Source: Staphylococcus sp. 17KM0847
Lineage (GTDB): Bacteria; Bacillota; Bacilli; Staphylococcales; Staphylococcaceae
NCBI RefSeq assembly: GCF_013463155.1
Contig: NZ_CP040781.1
Coordinates: 682,001 to 746,000 of the forward strand
Reading direction: 5' to 3'
DNA length: 64,000 nt
Under the pieces are notes generated by a model, which saw nothing but the letters and a program-made list of their open reading frames with translations, had not been told where the DNA came from and did not search any database. Position 1 is the first letter of the stretch. Each line of letters begins with the position of its first letter. Below, in pieces: positions 1-11,098 of this stretch. The translations under genes and the position numbers were made by a program.

Positions 1-65
1 ACACTTTTGAACAACGAGGTGAAATGTTTGTGTCGGCGTTTAAAGCTCATTTGCCGTCACATTAA
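1..65 (+). CDS. murD: UDP-N-acetylmuramoylalanine--D-glutamate ligase, C-terminal end only (partial)
   Basis: Only the last 20 codons are inside the window, in the frame that starts at base 3, ending with TAA at 63-65. The peptide reads TFEQRGEMFVSAFKAHLPSH, which fits the end of MurD (a conserved phenylalanine-glutamate, arginine-glycine-aspartate/glutamate stretch close to the C-terminus). MurD adds D-glutamate to UDP-MurNAc-L-Ala in the cytoplasm during peptidoglycan precursor synthesis. The call rests mainly on position: in staphylococci murD directly precedes divIB, and the next gene starts 13 bases downstream. Confidence 0.75.
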   Translation, partial: TFEQRGEMFVSAFKAHLPSH

Positions 66-78
66 GGATGTGGAATAA

Positions 79-972
79 ATGACAGAGCATATCCCAAAGA
101 TAGATAATGTGATGCTTAAAGAACAAAGACGACGTCAACTGTTAAAAAGACGACGCATACAACGTGCAGTGGTTTCAATATTATTACTCATCGTTGTGCT
201 TATTGTAATTTATATGTTTACGCCGATCAGTTATATTAAACATGTGTCGATTGAAGGGAATCATTATATAGCGGATAAGACAATCGAAAAACAACTTAAA
301 ATAAAAAAAGATACACGCATTTATTCTTACAATGGTGGGAAAGCAGAAGATCGCATTAATAAACATCCGCTAGTTAAAGAAGTTAATGTACATAAAGGGT
401 TATTCAATCGTATCACTGTAACAGTTAAAGAATATGACATCGTAGGTATTGTGACGGTCAAAGATCGAGAAGTCCCAGTTATTGAAAGTGGACGTATACT
501 GCAAGATTATAAAGGGAACGTGCCGAATGAAGTTCCGTATTTGCAAGGGTTTAAAGGTACAGATAAACAAAATCTTGTGGAGGCACTCAATAAAGTTGAT
601 CGTACAACGCGTGCGCAAATTTCTGAAGTGGTGTATGCTGCTAAAAAGGCACAGCCTAATTTAATCAAACTCTATATGCGAGATGGTATAGAGGTACTGG
701 GAAACACCAAAACAATTGCTAAGAAACTGAAATATTATCCGAGTATGTCTCAAGCGCTAGATAAAGATGATTCTGGACGATTAAAAGAGGCAGGTTATAT
801 TGATTTATCAGTCGGTGCAAGCTTTATTCCATATAATGATTCAGAAGATAGTAGTAGTGATTCAGCAAGTGCACAACAGGTTGAAACAAGTACACAGTCA
901 AGAGATGAAGCAAAAGATGAACTACAAAAAGCATTAAATAAAATTAAAGAGAGTGAAAAGGAAGCGGAGTGA
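79..972 (+). CDS. divIB: Cell division protein DivIB/FtsQ
   Basis: Bitopic divisome protein of 297 residues that works with FtsL and DivIC at the septum. Residues 1-28 are a very basic cytoplasmic segment (many Arg/Lys), residues 29-47 are a single membrane helix rich in Ile, Leu and Val, and a POTRA-type domain follows at about 52-120 with the typical HVSIEGNHYIADKTIEK opening. The extracellular beta domain runs to about 250. The C-terminal 45 residues are a Ser/Glu/Lys-rich tail likely to be disordered. The start follows an AAGGATG ribosome site. The protein is clearly shorter than the S. aureus one I recall (about 440 residues), mostly because the cytoplasmic segment is short. Identification is firm from position between murD and ftsA and from the domain layout. 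Confidence 0.92.
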   Translation: MTEHIPKIDNVMLKEQRRRQLLKRRRIQRAVVSILLLIVVLIVIYMFTPISYIKHVSIEGNHYIADKTIEKQLKIKKDTRIYSYNGGKAEDRINKHPLVKEVNVHKGLFNRITVTVKEYDIVGIVTVKDREVPVIESGRILQDYKGNVPNEVPYLQGFKGTDKQNLVEALNKVDRTTRAQISEVVYAAKKAQPNLIKLYMRDGIEVLGNTKTIAKKLKYYPSMSQALDKDDSGRLKEAGYIDLSVGASFIPYNDSEDSSSDSASAQQVETSTQSRDEAKDELQKALNKIKESEKEAE

Positions 973-1121
973 GAAGGTGAGGTACTAGGATAACAGAGAT
1001 TTTACACCCTATACCTATCCTTCGTTTGCTTTTGTATATTCGAAATGTCTTTTTCACATTCAAGTTAGTGATTACATAAAATGAACAAAAAGTTAGAAAT
1101 TAAACAGGTTTATAGTTCACA

Positions 1122-1150
1122 TTGGTACAGTGTTATTGTAAACTTATAAT
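1122..1150 (+). promoter_or_regulatory. Candidate sigma-A promoter for ftsA-ftsZ
   Basis: TTGGTA (1122-1127) and TATAAT (1145-1150) are separated by 17 bases and lie 39 bases before the ftsA start. The -10 box is perfect and the -35 box matches four of six positions. It sits in the 217-base gap between divIB and ftsA and would allow ftsAZ to be transcribed separately from the upstream mur genes. Confidence 0.6.
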
Positions 1151-1165
1151 AGTGTGAATATGTAA

Positions 1166-2587
<1,422 letters not shown>

Positions 2588-2616
2588 TTGGCTACAAAGA
2601 TTAGGAGGAAAAGTAA

Positions 2617-3783
2617 ATGTTAGAATTTGAACAAGGATTTAATCATTTAGCGACACTGAAAGTCATCGGTGTCGGTGGTGGCGGTAATAACGCTGTTAAC
2701 CGTATGATTGACCACGGTATGAACAATGTAGAATTTATCGCAATTAATACGGATGGACAAGCTTTAAACCTATCTAAAGCTGAGTCAAAGATCCAAATTG
2801 GTGAAAAATTAACACGTGGTTTAGGCGCAGGTGCTAATCCTGAGATTGGTAAAAAAGCAGCTGAAGAATCTCGTGAACAAATTGAAGATGCCATCCAAGG
2901 TGCAGATATGGTATTTGTTACAGCCGGTATGGGTGGAGGTACTGGTACTGGAGCCGCACCTGTTGTAGCCAAAATCGCAAAAGAAATGGGCGCATTAACA
3001 GTAGGTGTTGTCACACGTCCATTTAGTTTTGAAGGTCGTAAACGTCAAACACAAGCAGCTGCTGGTGTAGAGTCAATGAAAGCGGCTGTTGATACATTGA
3101 TTGTTATTCCAAATGATCGTTTATTAGATATTGTTGACAAATCAACACCAATGATGGAAGCATTTAAAGAAGCAGATAATGTTTTACGTCAAGGTGTTCA
3201 AGGTATTTCAGACTTAATTGCAGTTTCAGGTGAAGTAAACTTAGACTTTGCTGACGTTAAAACGATTATGTCCAACCAAGGTTCTGCATTAATGGGTATC
3301 GGTGTGTCTTCAGGTGAGAATCGTGCCGTTGAAGCTGCGAAAAAAGCTATCTCATCCCCATTACTTGAAACATCAATTGTTGGTGCACAAGGTGTTTTAA
3401 TGAACATTACAGGTGGAGAGTCTTTATCACTATTTGAAGCACAAGAAGCGGCTGATATTGTACAAGATGCTGCTGACGAAGATGTAAATATGATTTTTGG
3501 TACCGTGATTAATCCGGAGCTTCAAGACGAGATTGTAGTTACAGTTATCGCAACTGGTTTTGAAGATAAACCTGCATCACAAGCACGTAAGCAAGGTCAT
3601 TCTGGATTTGGTGCAAGTGCATCACAATCAACAGCTAAAGAGTCAAGTTTTAATACGGGTAACACTTCATCAGTAAGTCAAGATAAAGAAACAGAAGTTC
3701 GTGGTCATAGTACAGCTGATGACGATATTCCAAGCTTTATCCGTAACAGAGAAGAAAGACGCTCAAGAAGAACACGTCGTTAA
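2617..3783 (+). CDS. ftsZ: Cell division protein FtsZ
   Basis: Tubulin-like GTPase of 388 residues that forms the Z ring. The tubulin signature [10 protein letters not shown] is at 106-115, preceded by the nucleotide-binding [13 protein letters not shown] at 18-30. The synergy-loop residues NLDFADV are near 208. A Ser/Gln-rich linker (about 318-365) leads to the conserved C-terminal peptide [15 protein letters not shown], the docking site for FtsA, SepF and EzrA, and an Arg-rich end. The ribosome site TAGGAGGAAAA precedes the ATG. Codon use and conservation are ordinary. Confidence 0.99.
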   Translation: MLEFEQGFNHLATLKVIGVGGGGNNAVNRMIDHGMNNVEFIAINTDGQALNLSKAESKIQIGEKLTRGLGAGANPEIGKKAAEESREQIEDAIQGADMVFVTAGMGGGTGTGAAPVVAKIAKEMGALTVGVVTRPFSFEGRKRQTQAAAGVESMKAAVDTLIVIPNDRLLDIVDKSTPMMEAFKEADNVLRQGVQGISDLIAVSGEVNLDFADVKTIMSNQGSALMGIGVSSGENRAVEAAKKAISSPLLETSIVGAQGVLMNITGGESLSLFEAQEAADIVQDAADEDVNMIFGTVINPELQDEIVVTVIATGFEDKPASQARKQGHSGFGASASQSTAKESSFNTGNTSSVSQDKETEVRGHSTADDDIPSFIRNREERRSRRTRR

Positions 3784-3808
3784 ACTTTAGCGTTATTATA
3801 AATAGAGG

Positions 3809-3919
3809 CAAAGTTAAGTGTGCTACATTTTTCGTATAATGATGTAGCTGCTACTTTGTAACAACTTATGAATTAAAATGCTAGGGCAAATGTCATTACT
3901 TCATTGTCCTAGCTTTTTC
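3809..3919 (+). terminator. Stem-loop and rho-independent terminator after ftsZ
   Basis: The 171-base gap after ftsZ holds two hairpins. The first pairs CAAAGT (3809-3814) with ACTTTG (3853-3858) and GCTACAT (3822-3828) with ATGTAGC (3842-3848). The second is the terminator: GCTAGGGCAA (3880-3889) pairs with TTGTCCTAGC (3904-3913) with one G-U pair and is followed by a T run. The second ends the dcw transcript or attenuates read-through into pgeF. Confidence 0.8.
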
Positions 3920-3954
3920 TCATTCTGTACCAATAATGTAGTCGGGGGTGCAAT

Positions 3955-4764
3955 ATGGAAAAATTTGTACAGTACAGCCATCATTTAGCGTACACACCTG
4001 CACGTAAAAATGGTGTGACGCTAGGATTTACAACACGTAAAGGTGGTATAAGTGCATATCCTAAAAATGCGTTCAACATGGCACGATATATTGATGATTT
4101 GCCTGAAAATGTGACATATCATCAAGAGATTCTTGCTTCAGAGATTGGAGTAATGAGACAGAACTGGGTTTTTCCAATTCAAACACACGAAGCAAAAGTA
4201 GTCGAAGTTACAGCAGCAGACAGAGGTAAAAACATCGAAATGCTTTCTAAAGATATATTATATGGTGTTGATGGAATGTACACATATGATCATGATACGA
4301 TGTTGACAATGTGCTATGCAGATTGTGTGCCGATTTACTTTTATAGTCCGAAACATCATTTTATCGCATTAGCACATGCAGGTTGGCGTGGTACAGTGAA
4401 ACAAATCGTACGGGAAGTCCTACAACATTATCCTCATCATCTAAATGACTTATTTGTTGTTATTGGACCTGCAACTTCTCAATCCTATGAAATCAACGAT
4501 CAGATATTAGAACAGTTTAAACAGTTGCCTATTGAAATTAAACAATATATTGATACACGTGGTAAGAATCGCCATGGTATTGATTTAAAATTGGCCAATG
4601 CTTTATTATGTGAACATTATGGTGTGCCAAATGCTAATATTTATCGTACAACATATGCGACCTCTGAAGATTTAGAACGCTTTTTTTCATATCGTGTTGA
4701 AAAAGGACAAACTGGAAGAATGTTAGCATTTATTTCACAATCTAATGAAAGAGAGATGACGTAA
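3955..4764 (+). CDS. pgeF: Purine nucleoside phosphorylase / laccase-domain protein YlmD (YfiH/LACC1 family)
   Basis: A 269-residue member of the DUF152 family, formerly called multicopper polyphenol oxidase. Family members act as purine nucleoside phosphorylase/adenosine deaminase (LACC1), and the E. coli member also trims mis-incorporated L-Ser from peptidoglycan precursors. The metal-binding residues are visible: the QTHEAKVV histidine, [10 protein letters not shown] near 118-127 and LAHAGWRGT near 139-147. It starts 35 bases after the terminator, with a GGGGGTG ribosome site, and its stop codon abuts the ylmE start. Location between ftsZ and ylmE is the usual one in Firmicutes. Family is secure; substrate is inferred from the family. 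Confidence 0.88.
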   Translation: MEKFVQYSHHLAYTPARKNGVTLGFTTRKGGISAYPKNAFNMARYIDDLPENVTYHQEILASEIGVMRQNWVFPIQTHEAKVVEVTAADRGKNIEMLSKDILYGVDGMYTYDHDTMLTMCYADCVPIYFYSPKHHFIALAHAGWRGTVKQIVREVLQHYPHHLNDLFVVIGPATSQSYEINDQILEQFKQLPIEIKQYIDTRGKNRHGIDLKLANALLCEHYGVPNANIYRTTYATSEDLERFFSYRVEKGQTGRMLAFISQSNEREMT

Positions 4765-5439
4765 ATGTCAGTTAGAGCAAACTTAGAAGAGATTAAATCG
4801 ACGTTACAAGCAAATATGTCAAGTGGTGACAATCCTTCGTTGCCAAACGTGATTGCTGTGACGAAATATGTTACAATAGAGCGAGCTAAAGAAGCTTATG
4901 AGGCAGGAGTGCGTCATTTTGGAGAAAATCGTATAGAAGGATTTTTAGCCAAAAAAGAAGCACTTCCCGATGATGTAACGATGCATTTCATTGGTTCATT
5001 GCAATCACGTAAAGTTAAAGAAGTGATTAATGATGTCGATTATTTGCATGCTTTAGATCGTAAAAGTTTAGCGAAAGAAATTGATAAACGTGCAGACCAT
5101 ACCATTAACTGTTTTGTACAAGTCAATGTATCAGGTGAAGAAACGAAGCACGGTGTAACATTAGATGAGGTTATGCCTTTTATTGAGATGTTACAACAGT
5201 ATGAACATATTCGTGTAGTAGGTTTGATGACGATGGCACCTTATACAGATGATCAACCTTATTTAAAATCGATCTTTGAACAACTCAAACATAAACGTGA
5301 TGAAATCCAAGCCCACAAGTTAGCGCATGCGCCATGTACTGAGTTATCTATGGGTATGAGCAATGACTATGCAATAGCAGCTGAAGCAGGTGCAACATTT
5401 GTAAGGATTGGTACGCGTCTAGTAGGAAAAGAGGAGTGA
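4765..5439 (+). CDS. ylmE: YggS-family pyridoxal 5'-phosphate homeostasis protein YlmE
   Basis: A 224-residue single-domain TIM-barrel PLP carrier that keeps free PLP and amino acid pools balanced. The PLP lysine is in IAVTKYV (about residue 33), the [10 protein letters not shown] motif is near 51-60, and the C-terminal phosphate-binding [27 protein letters not shown] is intact across about 195-220. The start directly follows the pgeF stop (TAA then ATG), so it is translationally coupled. The four-base gap to sepF continues the ylm operon. Confidence 0.93.
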   Translation: MSVRANLEEIKSTLQANMSSGDNPSLPNVIAVTKYVTIERAKEAYEAGVRHFGENRIEGFLAKKEALPDDVTMHFIGSLQSRKVKEVINDVDYLHALDRKSLAKEIDKRADHTINCFVQVNVSGEETKHGVTLDEVMPFIEMLQQYEHIRVVGLMTMAPYTDDQPYLKSIFEQLKHKRDEIQAHKLAHAPCTELSMGMSNDYAIAAEAGATFVRIGTRLVGKEE

Positions 5440-5443
5440 ACAA

Positions 5444-6019
5444 ATGGCTATTAAAGACCTATTTAGTGGTTTTTTTACTATTGAAGAAGAAGAGGATAAC
5501 TTTGCTGAAGAAGCACGCCAACAAGAGCGTTCACAGCGTACAGAAACGACACAAGCAACAAGTCAATCAACCTCAGAGCGAGAGCGTCCACGTGCGATAC
5601 AGTCTGTACCGAAAAAACAATCAACACGTACAAAGTCACCTCATAGTGAACGTAAATATCAAGTAACACAACAGCAAACTAGCTATCAAGGACAAGGGAA
5701 TGTGGTAAGTATGAATCAGACTCAAGAGATTGACCATAATGGTAGCTCAAAAATGTGTTTATTTGAGCCGCGTGTTTTTTCAGATACACAAGATATTGCA
5801 GATGAGTTGAAAAACCGACGTGCTACACTTGTAAATTTACAGCGTATTGATCAAGTATCTGCCAAACGTATTGTTGACTTTTTAAGTGGTACGGTTTATG
5901 CGATTGGTGGCGATATTCAGCGTGTAGGTGCAGATATCTTTCTTTGTACACCAGATAACGTAGAAGTCGCAGGTAGTATTACGGATCATATTGAAACGAT
6001 GGAAAACCAATACGAATAA
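5444..6019 (+). CDS. sepF: Cell division protein SepF
   Basis: A 191-residue membrane-associated FtsZ-bundling protein. The short N-terminal amphipathic helix ([14 protein letters not shown]) is the membrane anchor. Residues about 20-95 are a polar linker rich in Gln, Ser, Thr and Arg, and the conserved SepF core starts at about 105 ([19 protein letters not shown]) and includes the dimer region [20 protein letters not shown]. The start follows GAGGAGTG by a few bases. A different frame over its first part is also open but has no support. Confidence 0.95.
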   Translation: MAIKDLFSGFFTIEEEEDNFAEEARQQERSQRTETTQATSQSTSERERPRAIQSVPKKQSTRTKSPHSERKYQVTQQQTSYQGQGNVVSMNQTQEIDHNGSSKMCLFEPRVFSDTQDIADELKNRRATLVNLQRIDQVSAKRIVDFLSGTVYAIGGDIQRVGADIFLCTPDNVEVAGSITDHIETMENQYE

Positions 6020-6029
6020 GGAGAATGTT

Positions 6030-6320
6030 ATGAGTGTAGAGTTACTAGCTGAAATTGTACAATTTATTCTATTCGTTGTACGTATTTACACAATTGGGAT
6101 GATTGTATATATCTTTATGTCTTGGCTACCCGGTGCAAGAGAAAGTGCGGTAGGACGATTTATGGCAAAGTTATATGAACCATTTTTGGAGCCATTTCGT
6201 CGTTTTATTCCACCACTTGGAATGATTGACTTATCACCAATTGTCGCATTTATTGTATTAAACCTTTTTTCTCAAGGAATTGTTGCAATTTTTAACCTCA
6301 TTGTTAAACATTTTTATTAA
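6030..6320 (+). CDS. ylmG: YggT-family membrane protein YlmG
   Basis: A 96-residue integral membrane protein with two predicted membrane segments, at about 4-28 (LLAEIVQFILFVVRIYTIGMIVYIF region) and 70-92, and the conserved family stretch SWLPGARESAVGRFMAKLYEPFLEPFRRFIPP between them. YggT proteins are linked to division and osmotic response but have no defined biochemical role. The start chosen is the ATG preceded by AAGGAGAATGTT; upstream in-frame codons overlap sepF and lack a ribosome site. It lies between sepF and ylmH as in Bacillus and staphylococci. Confidence 0.9.
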   Translation: MSVELLAEIVQFILFVVRIYTIGMIVYIFMSWLPGARESAVGRFMAKLYEPFLEPFRRFIPPLGMIDLSPIVAFIVLNLFSQGIVAIFNLIVKHFY

Positions 6321-6377
6321 AATATGGCGATGAGACATGATGAACTATATGAGATTTGTAGTATGATATCTGTTAAA

Positions 6378-6409
6378 GGGGCTAAGACGCGTGAGGTGTC
6401 TTAAGCCCC
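6378..6409 (+). terminator. Strong intercistronic hairpin between ylmG and ylmH
   Basis: GGGGCTAAGAC (6378-6388) pairs with GTCTTAAGCCCC (6398-6409), leaving one bulged T, with a nine-base loop. The sequence after it (TCAATGTTTT) is only a partial T run, so it may act as a weak terminator, a processing site or an mRNA stabiliser rather than a full stop. Confidence 0.6.
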
Positions 6410-6447
6410 TCAATGTTTTCAAAAGGCATATGGAGGAGGTGTATCTT

Positions 6448-7218
6448 ATCGATATTTATCAACATTTCAGACGTGAGGAACAGCCATTGATCGATGCATT
6501 ACTTGATAAAGTACGTATTGCATCCACGCAATATGCGCCCGTTCTTACACACTTTTTAGACCCACGCGGACAATATATTTTAGAGGTTATTGCGGGTAGT
6601 TTTACAGATATCGTTGTACATTTTAATGGTGGACCTCAAGCTGAGCGATGTCGAGCAATTATTGCACCAGATTATTATGTCCCAACTGAAACAGATTTTG
6701 AACTTTGTGTAGTAGAGATTGATTACCCAGAAAAGTTTGTAACCATTCAACATCAACACGTATTAGGTACATTGATGTCATTAGGTATTGAACGCGAGCA
6801 AGTGGGTGACATTATTATTGGAGAACGCATACAGTTTGTTTTGACAAATCAATTGGAATCCTATATCATGATGGAATTAACAAAAATTAAAGGTGCCACA
6901 GTCAAACTCAATGTCGTTTCTGTACAAGATATGGTACAATCAAAAGCATACTGGGAGACTGTGGATACAACAGTTACTGCGTTAAGACTAGATGTTGTAC
7001 TGAAAGATATGATACATAAGTCACGCAGTATAGCTCAAGCGTTAATCAAGAGAAAGCGTGTAAAAGTCAATCACACGGTTATCGAATCTGTTGATTATCA
7101 GCTGGAGCAAGGTGACTTGTTGTCGATTCAAGGTTTTGGACGTGCACGTATTGTAACGATTGGAGAACGTACAAAAAAAGATAAATTAAGAATAACCTAT
7201 CAAACATTATTCAAATAG
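6448..7218 (+). CDS. ylmH: YlmH, S4-domain RNA-binding protein
   Basis: About 256 residues in the YlmH/RqcP family, which binds 50S ribosomes with stalled peptidyl-tRNA and works with RqcH in alanine tailing of stuck chains. The C-terminal S4 domain (about 180-250) shows LDVVLKDMIHKSRSIAQALI and the KRVKVNH turn. The start is unusual. AGGAGGTG at 6434-6441 is a near-perfect ribosome site, and the codon at the right distance is ATC (6448). That codon aligns with the Met of family members that begin M-x-IYQHF; here the next residues are DIYQHF. The in-frame ATG at 6430 lies before the ribosome site and the GTG at 6439 lies inside it. If ATC is not used, translation would begin at 6430 with a weak AAAAGG site. 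The partner rqcH is at 25061-26761. Confidence 0.85.
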   Translation: MDIYQHFRREEQPLIDALLDKVRIASTQYAPVLTHFLDPRGQYILEVIAGSFTDIVVHFNGGPQAERCRAIIAPDYYVPTETDFELCVVEIDYPEKFVTIQHQHVLGTLMSLGIEREQVGDIIIGERIQFVLTNQLESYIMMELTKIKGATVKLNVVSVQDMVQSKAYWETVDTTVTALRLDVVLKDMIHKSRSIAQALIKRKRVKVNHTVIESVDYQLEQGDLLSIQGFGRARIVTIGERTKKDKLRITYQTLFK

Positions 7219-7242
7219 TGTATGATGGAGGAGGACAGATCA

Positions 7243-7836
7243 ATGGCTTATACACCAAGTGAAATTAAAAATAAATCATTTACGCGTATCAAAAATGGTT
7301 TTGAGCCAACTGAGGTTGAATCTTATTTGAGTGAATTATCGAGAGAGATTGAGCGCTTAAAAGAGGACAAAAAACAGTTGCAACAAGTTTTAGCTGAACG
7401 AGATGCGCACATTCAGTCGTTTAAAGAAGTAGAAAAATCCGTCGGTGAAGCGATTGTAAGTGCGCAACGTGCTGCAGATGAAACGAAGGCAGCTGCACAA
7501 AAAGAACACGATGCTATTATTGCCAAAGCACAAACAGAAGGTAATCGTATTGTCAACGATAGCATTGAAAAAGCACGACGTATTTCATTCCAAACTGAAG
7601 ATATGAAACGTCAATCTAAAGTTTTCCGTTCACGCTTCAGAATGTTAGTCGAAGCACAATTAGATTTACTCAAAAATGATGATTGGGATTACTTACTCAA
7701 TTATGATTTAGATGCACAGCAAGTATCTGAAGAAAACTTTAAACATCTTGATGAAAAAGAGCTAACTCATCAAGATAAGCAACAAAAGCAGGGTGAAAAA
7801 ACAGAAGAACCGAAGACAGACAAGCAAGAAAAATAA
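7243..7836 (+). CDS. divIVA: Cell division/polarity protein DivIVA
   Basis: A 197-residue coiled-coil protein that senses curved membrane and organises division and chromosome segregation factors. The N-terminal membrane-binding motif MAYTPSEIKNKSFTRIKNGF and the following EVESYLSELSREIERLK coiled coil are typical, and a second long coiled coil covers about 65-150. The C-terminal 40 residues are a Lys/Gln/Glu tail. The start is the ATG 8 bases after GGAGGAGGA; in-frame upstream codons cover that ribosome site and are rejected. Confidence 0.96.
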   Translation: MAYTPSEIKNKSFTRIKNGFEPTEVESYLSELSREIERLKEDKKQLQQVLAERDAHIQSFKEVEKSVGEAIVSAQRAADETKAAAQKEHDAIIAKAQTEGNRIVNDSIEKARRISFQTEDMKRQSKVFRSRFRMLVEAQLDLLKNDDWDYLLNYDLDAQQVSEENFKHLDEKELTHQDKQQKQGEKTEEPKTDKQEK

Positions 7837-7839
7837 GTG

Positions 7840-8009
7840 ATGATTACAGCGAGCTAGGGAAGGTGAGAGCCTAGCGGATGACCTTTTCTTGTATCACTGA
7901 CTTTATGATTAATCAATATGAATGGAGAGAACTCTAAGCTGAGTTAATAAGGGTGGTACCGCGGCATAGCCGTCCCTGTTAGTTGAGCTTAGAGTTCTTT
8001 TTTAAGTTA
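7840..8009 (+). promoter_or_regulatory. T-box leader of ileS (tRNA-Ile sensing attenuator)
   Basis: The T-box core GGGTGGTACCGCGG is at 7951-7964, and its bulge TGGT (7954-7957) would pair with the ACCA end of uncharged tRNA, which suits a tRNA with A as discriminator base. The terminator is AACTCTAAGCT (7930-7940) with AGCTTAGAGTT (7986-7996) followed by a long T run; in the antiterminator the 5' arm pairs with the T-box region instead. Stem I begins just after divIVA (GTGAT near 7838 pairs with ATCAC at 7893-7897). The ATC at 7893-7895 is a candidate isoleucine specifier, but I have not folded the stem and this assignment is tentative. Downstream gene and bulge both fit isoleucine. Confidence 0.92.
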
Positions 8010-8025
8010 AAGGAGTGTAATGGAT

Positions 8026-10776
8026 ATGGAGTACAAAGATACGTTATTAATGCCTAAAACAAAATTTCCAATGCGTGGAGGTCTCCCTAACAAGGAACCA
8101 CAAATTCAACAAAAGTGGCGTGAACAAGATTTATACCATAAGCTATTAGCTAAAAATGAAGGACAACCACATTTTATTTTACATGATGGCCCACCCTATG
8201 CGAATGGGAACTTACATATGGGACATGCTTTGAATAAAATATTGAAAGATTTTATTGTACGTTATAAAACAATGCAAGGTTTTTATGCACCTTATGTTCC
8301 GGGATGGGATACGCACGGTTTACCGATTGAGCAGGCACTGACGAAAAAAGGTGTAAAACGTAAAGAAATGTCTACGGCGGAATTTCGTAAAAAATGTGAA
8401 GCTTTTGCAATGGAACAAATTGAAAACCAAAAAGCAGACTTTCAACGCTTAGGTGTCAATGGAGATTTTGACAATCCTTACATCACGTTGAAGCCGGAAT
8501 ATGAAGCTGCACAAATTCGTTTATTTGGTGAGATGGCGGATAAAGGATTAATTTATAAAGGGAAGAAACCTGTATATTGGTCACCTTCTAGCGAGTCTTC
8601 ATTAGCTGAAGCAGAAATTGAATATCATGATAAACGTTCAGCTTCAATTTACGTTTCATTTGATATAAAGGATACCAAAGGTGTAGTTGATGAAGATGCT
8701 AAATTTATTATTTGGACAACAACGCCATGGACATTACCAGCTAACGTTGCAATTTCAGTGCATCCTGAACTGACATACGTACAAATGAATGTCAAAGGTA
8801 CGAAATATATTGTAGCTGCGGCATTGGTAGATGAAGTAGCGGAGCAACTAGGTTGGGACAAAGAAACATTGGTACGTGAAAAAGAAGTAAAAGGATCAGA
8901 TCTTGAATATATTGAGGCTTATCACCCATTTATCGCCGAGCGACGTGTGCTTGTAATCAATGGTGAGCATGTTACAACAGATGCCGGAACAGGCTGTGTT
9001 CATACAGCACCCGGTCATGGGGAAGATGACTATATTGTAGGTCAAAAATATGACTTAGAAGTGATTAGCCCTGTTGATGATAAAGGTGTATTTACAGAAG
9101 AAGCAGGTCAGTTTGCAGGTATGTTTTATGATAAAGCAAACAAAGCGATTACAGAATTGTTAGAAGATAAAGGTGCCCTGCTCAAACTTGATTTTATTAC
9201 ACACAGTTATCCACATGATTGGCGTACAAAAAAACCTGTTATTTTCCGTGCAACGCCACAATGGTTTGCATCAATCTCAAAAGTACGTCAAGACATTTTA
9301 GATGCTATTGAAGAGACAAAGTTCAAGGTAGAATGGGGTAAAACACGAATTTACAATATGATTCGTGATCGTGGTGAATGGGTCATTTCACGTCAACGTG
9401 TGTGGGGCGTGCCATTACCAGTCTTTTATGCAGAAAATGGTGACATTATCATGACAAAAGAGACTGTTTATCATGTGGCAGACTTATTTGAGGAACATGG
9501 ATCGAACATATGGTTTGAGCGTGAAGCAAAAGATTTATTGCCAGAAGGCTTTACACATCCTGGAAGCCCAAATGGTACCTTTACAAAAGAAGAAGATATT
9601 ATGGACGTATGGTTTGATTCGGGTTCTTCTCATCGTGGTGTACTTGAAACACGTCCAGAGCTCAGTTACCCAGCTGATATGTATTTAGAAGGTAGTGACC
9701 AATATCGTGGTTGGTTTAACTCATCTATTACAACATCAGTCGCAACACGTCAGGTATCACCATACAAAATGCTATTGTCACATGGCTTTGTTATGGATGG
9801 TGAAGGTAAAAAGATGAGTAAATCGTTGGGTAATGTGATCGTACCTGAAACAATCGTAAAACAAAAAGGTGCAGATATTGCACGTCTTTGGGTAAGTTCT
9901 GTTGACTATCTTGCAGATGTACGTATTTCAGATGAGATTTTAAAACAAGTGGCAGATGTATATCGTAAAATTCGTAATACATTACGTTTCTTATTAGGAA
10001 ATATCAATGATTATAACCCTGAAACAGATAAAGTTTCAGAAGAGAACTTATTAGAAGTTGATCGCTATATTTTAAATCGTCTACGTGAATTTACAAATCA
10101 AGCACTCGATCATTTCGATAAATATGATTACTTAGATATTTATCAAGAAGTACAAAATTTTATCAATGTAGAGTTAAGTAACTTCTATCTTGATTACGGT
10201 AAAGACATTTTATATATTGAAGAGCAATCATCGCATAAACGTCGCAGTATGCAAACAGTGATATATGAAATTTTAGTGAATATGACCAAATTATTAGCAC
10301 CAATTATTCCACATACTGCAGACGAAGTATGGTCACATATCGAACAAGAAACAGTTGAAAGTGTACATCTTACAAATATGCCAGAACGTAAAACAGTAGA
10401 CCAAGCATTGATTGAAAAATGGTCACAATTTATGGCATTACGTGATGATGTCAACCGTGCGCTTGAAGCAGCACGTAATGAAAAAGTAATTGGTAAATCA
10501 TTAGAAGCAAAAGTATGTATTGGAAATAGTGAGTCTTTCAATACGGTGTCATTCTTAAAAGACTTTGATGATTTACATCAATTATTTATTGTGTCACAAG
10601 TTGAAGTAGTTGATAAGCCAGTAGGTCATGCATATCATTATGCAACAATTGATATTGCGCCGGCAGATGGCGAAAAATGTGAGCGTTGTTGGAATTATAG
10701 TGATAGCCTAGGTACAGTAGGCGAGTTATCAAATCTTTGTCCGAGATGTCAACAAGTTGTCAAAACACTTGTGTAA
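8026..10776 (+). CDS. ileS: Isoleucyl-tRNA synthetase
   Basis: Class I synthetase of about 916 residues that charges tRNA-Ile and edits mischarged valine. HMGH (the HIGH motif) is at about 64-67 and KMSKS at about 596-600. The CP1 editing domain sits between ([12 protein letters not shown] and the [16 protein letters not shown] motif near 325). The C-terminal zinc finger has CERCWNY and CPRCQQV. This is the short bacterial type rather than the mupirocin-resistant eukaryote-like MupA type. Two starts are possible: ATG at 8020, four bases after AAGGAG, and ATG at 8026, ten bases after it. I chose 8026 because staphylococcal homologues as I recall them begin M-[DE]-Y-K. Controlled by the T-box upstream. 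Confidence 0.97.
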   Translation: MEYKDTLLMPKTKFPMRGGLPNKEPQIQQKWREQDLYHKLLAKNEGQPHFILHDGPPYANGNLHMGHALNKILKDFIVRYKTMQGFYAPYVPGWDTHGLPIEQALTKKGVKRKEMSTAEFRKKCEAFAMEQIENQKADFQRLGVNGDFDNPYITLKPEYEAAQIRLFGEMADKGLIYKGKKPVYWSPSSESSLAEAEIEYHDKRSASIYVSFDIKDTKGVVDEDAKFIIWTTTPWTLPANVAISVHPELTYVQMNVKGTKYIVAAALVDEVAEQLGWDKETLVREKEVKGSDLEYIEAYHPFIAERRVLVINGEHVTTDAGTGCVHTAPGHGEDDYIVGQKYDLEVISPVDDKGVFTEEAGQFAGMFYDKANKAITELLEDKGALLKLDFITHSYPHDWRTKKPVIFRATPQWFASISKVRQDILDAIEETKFKVEWGKTRIYNMIRDRGEWVISRQRVWGVPLPVFYAENGDIIMTKETVYHVADLFEEHGSNIWFEREAKDLLPEGFTHPGSPNGTFTKEEDIMDVWFDSGSSHRGVLETRPELSYPADMYLEGSDQYRGWFNSSITTSVATRQVSPYKMLLSHGFVMDGEGKKMSKSLGNVIVPETIVKQKGADIARLWVSSVDYLADVRISDEILKQVADVYRKIRNTLRFLLGNINDYNPETDKVSEENLLEVDRYILNRLREFTNQALDHFDKYDYLDIYQEVQNFINVELSNFYLDYGKDILYIEEQSSHKRRSMQTVIYEILVNMTKLLAPIIPHTADEVWSHIEQETVESVHLTNMPERKTVDQALIEKWSQFMALRDDVNRALEAARNEKVIGKSLEAKVCIGNSESFNTVSFLKDFDDLHQLFIVSQVEVVDKPVGHAYHYATIDIAPADGEKCERCWNYSDSLGTVGELSNLCPRCQQVVKTLV

Positions 10777-10779
10777 CGG

Positions 10780-10880
10780 ACACCCAGCCCCCTTATTGTA
10801 TAGGTGTTAGAACTGAGATCTTGATGGTTATAAAAGATTTTTAAAGTTCTATCCCCCTGCACAAGGGGGGCTTTTTGGGT
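10780..10880 (+). ncRNA. Structured RNA region behind ileS with two mutually exclusive G-C rich pairings, ending in a T run
   Basis: Starts four bases after the ileS stop. Pairing 1 joins AGCCCCCTT..TGT (10786-10799) to ACAAGGGGGGCT (10861-10872). It encloses a hairpin of AGAACT (10809-10814) with AGTTCT (10845-10850), capped by AGATCTT (10816-10822) with AAGATTT (10834-10840). Pairing 2 joins CCCCCT (10853-10858) to AGGGGG (10864-10869) in a small hairpin. Both use the same G run and both end just before CTTTTT. It may simply terminate ileS, or be a small RNA or switch. The next 260 bases to lspA hold no gene that I can see. Confidence 0.45.
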
Positions 10881-11098
10881 TGAACGTCGTTGTACTGAAG
10901 ACTGAGATATAGAAAACGTGCTTAAACAAGTGAGAAAATATTTACAAATCAAAGTAGTTATCTGAAATCAAAGTAAGACTATGAATGTTAATTCTATCTC
11001 TCATGCATGAAAGCAATTATAAGCATGATAGTGGAAAAGTGTTGAAATTTCACTGAATTAGGCGCTGAGACTTACTCCCTTTCTCACCGAACAGATGT

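Noticed and set aside
2643-3014. 123-codon antisense ORF inside ftsZ
   Set aside because: Proline/threonine-rich shadow of the ftsZ reading frame with no start signal.
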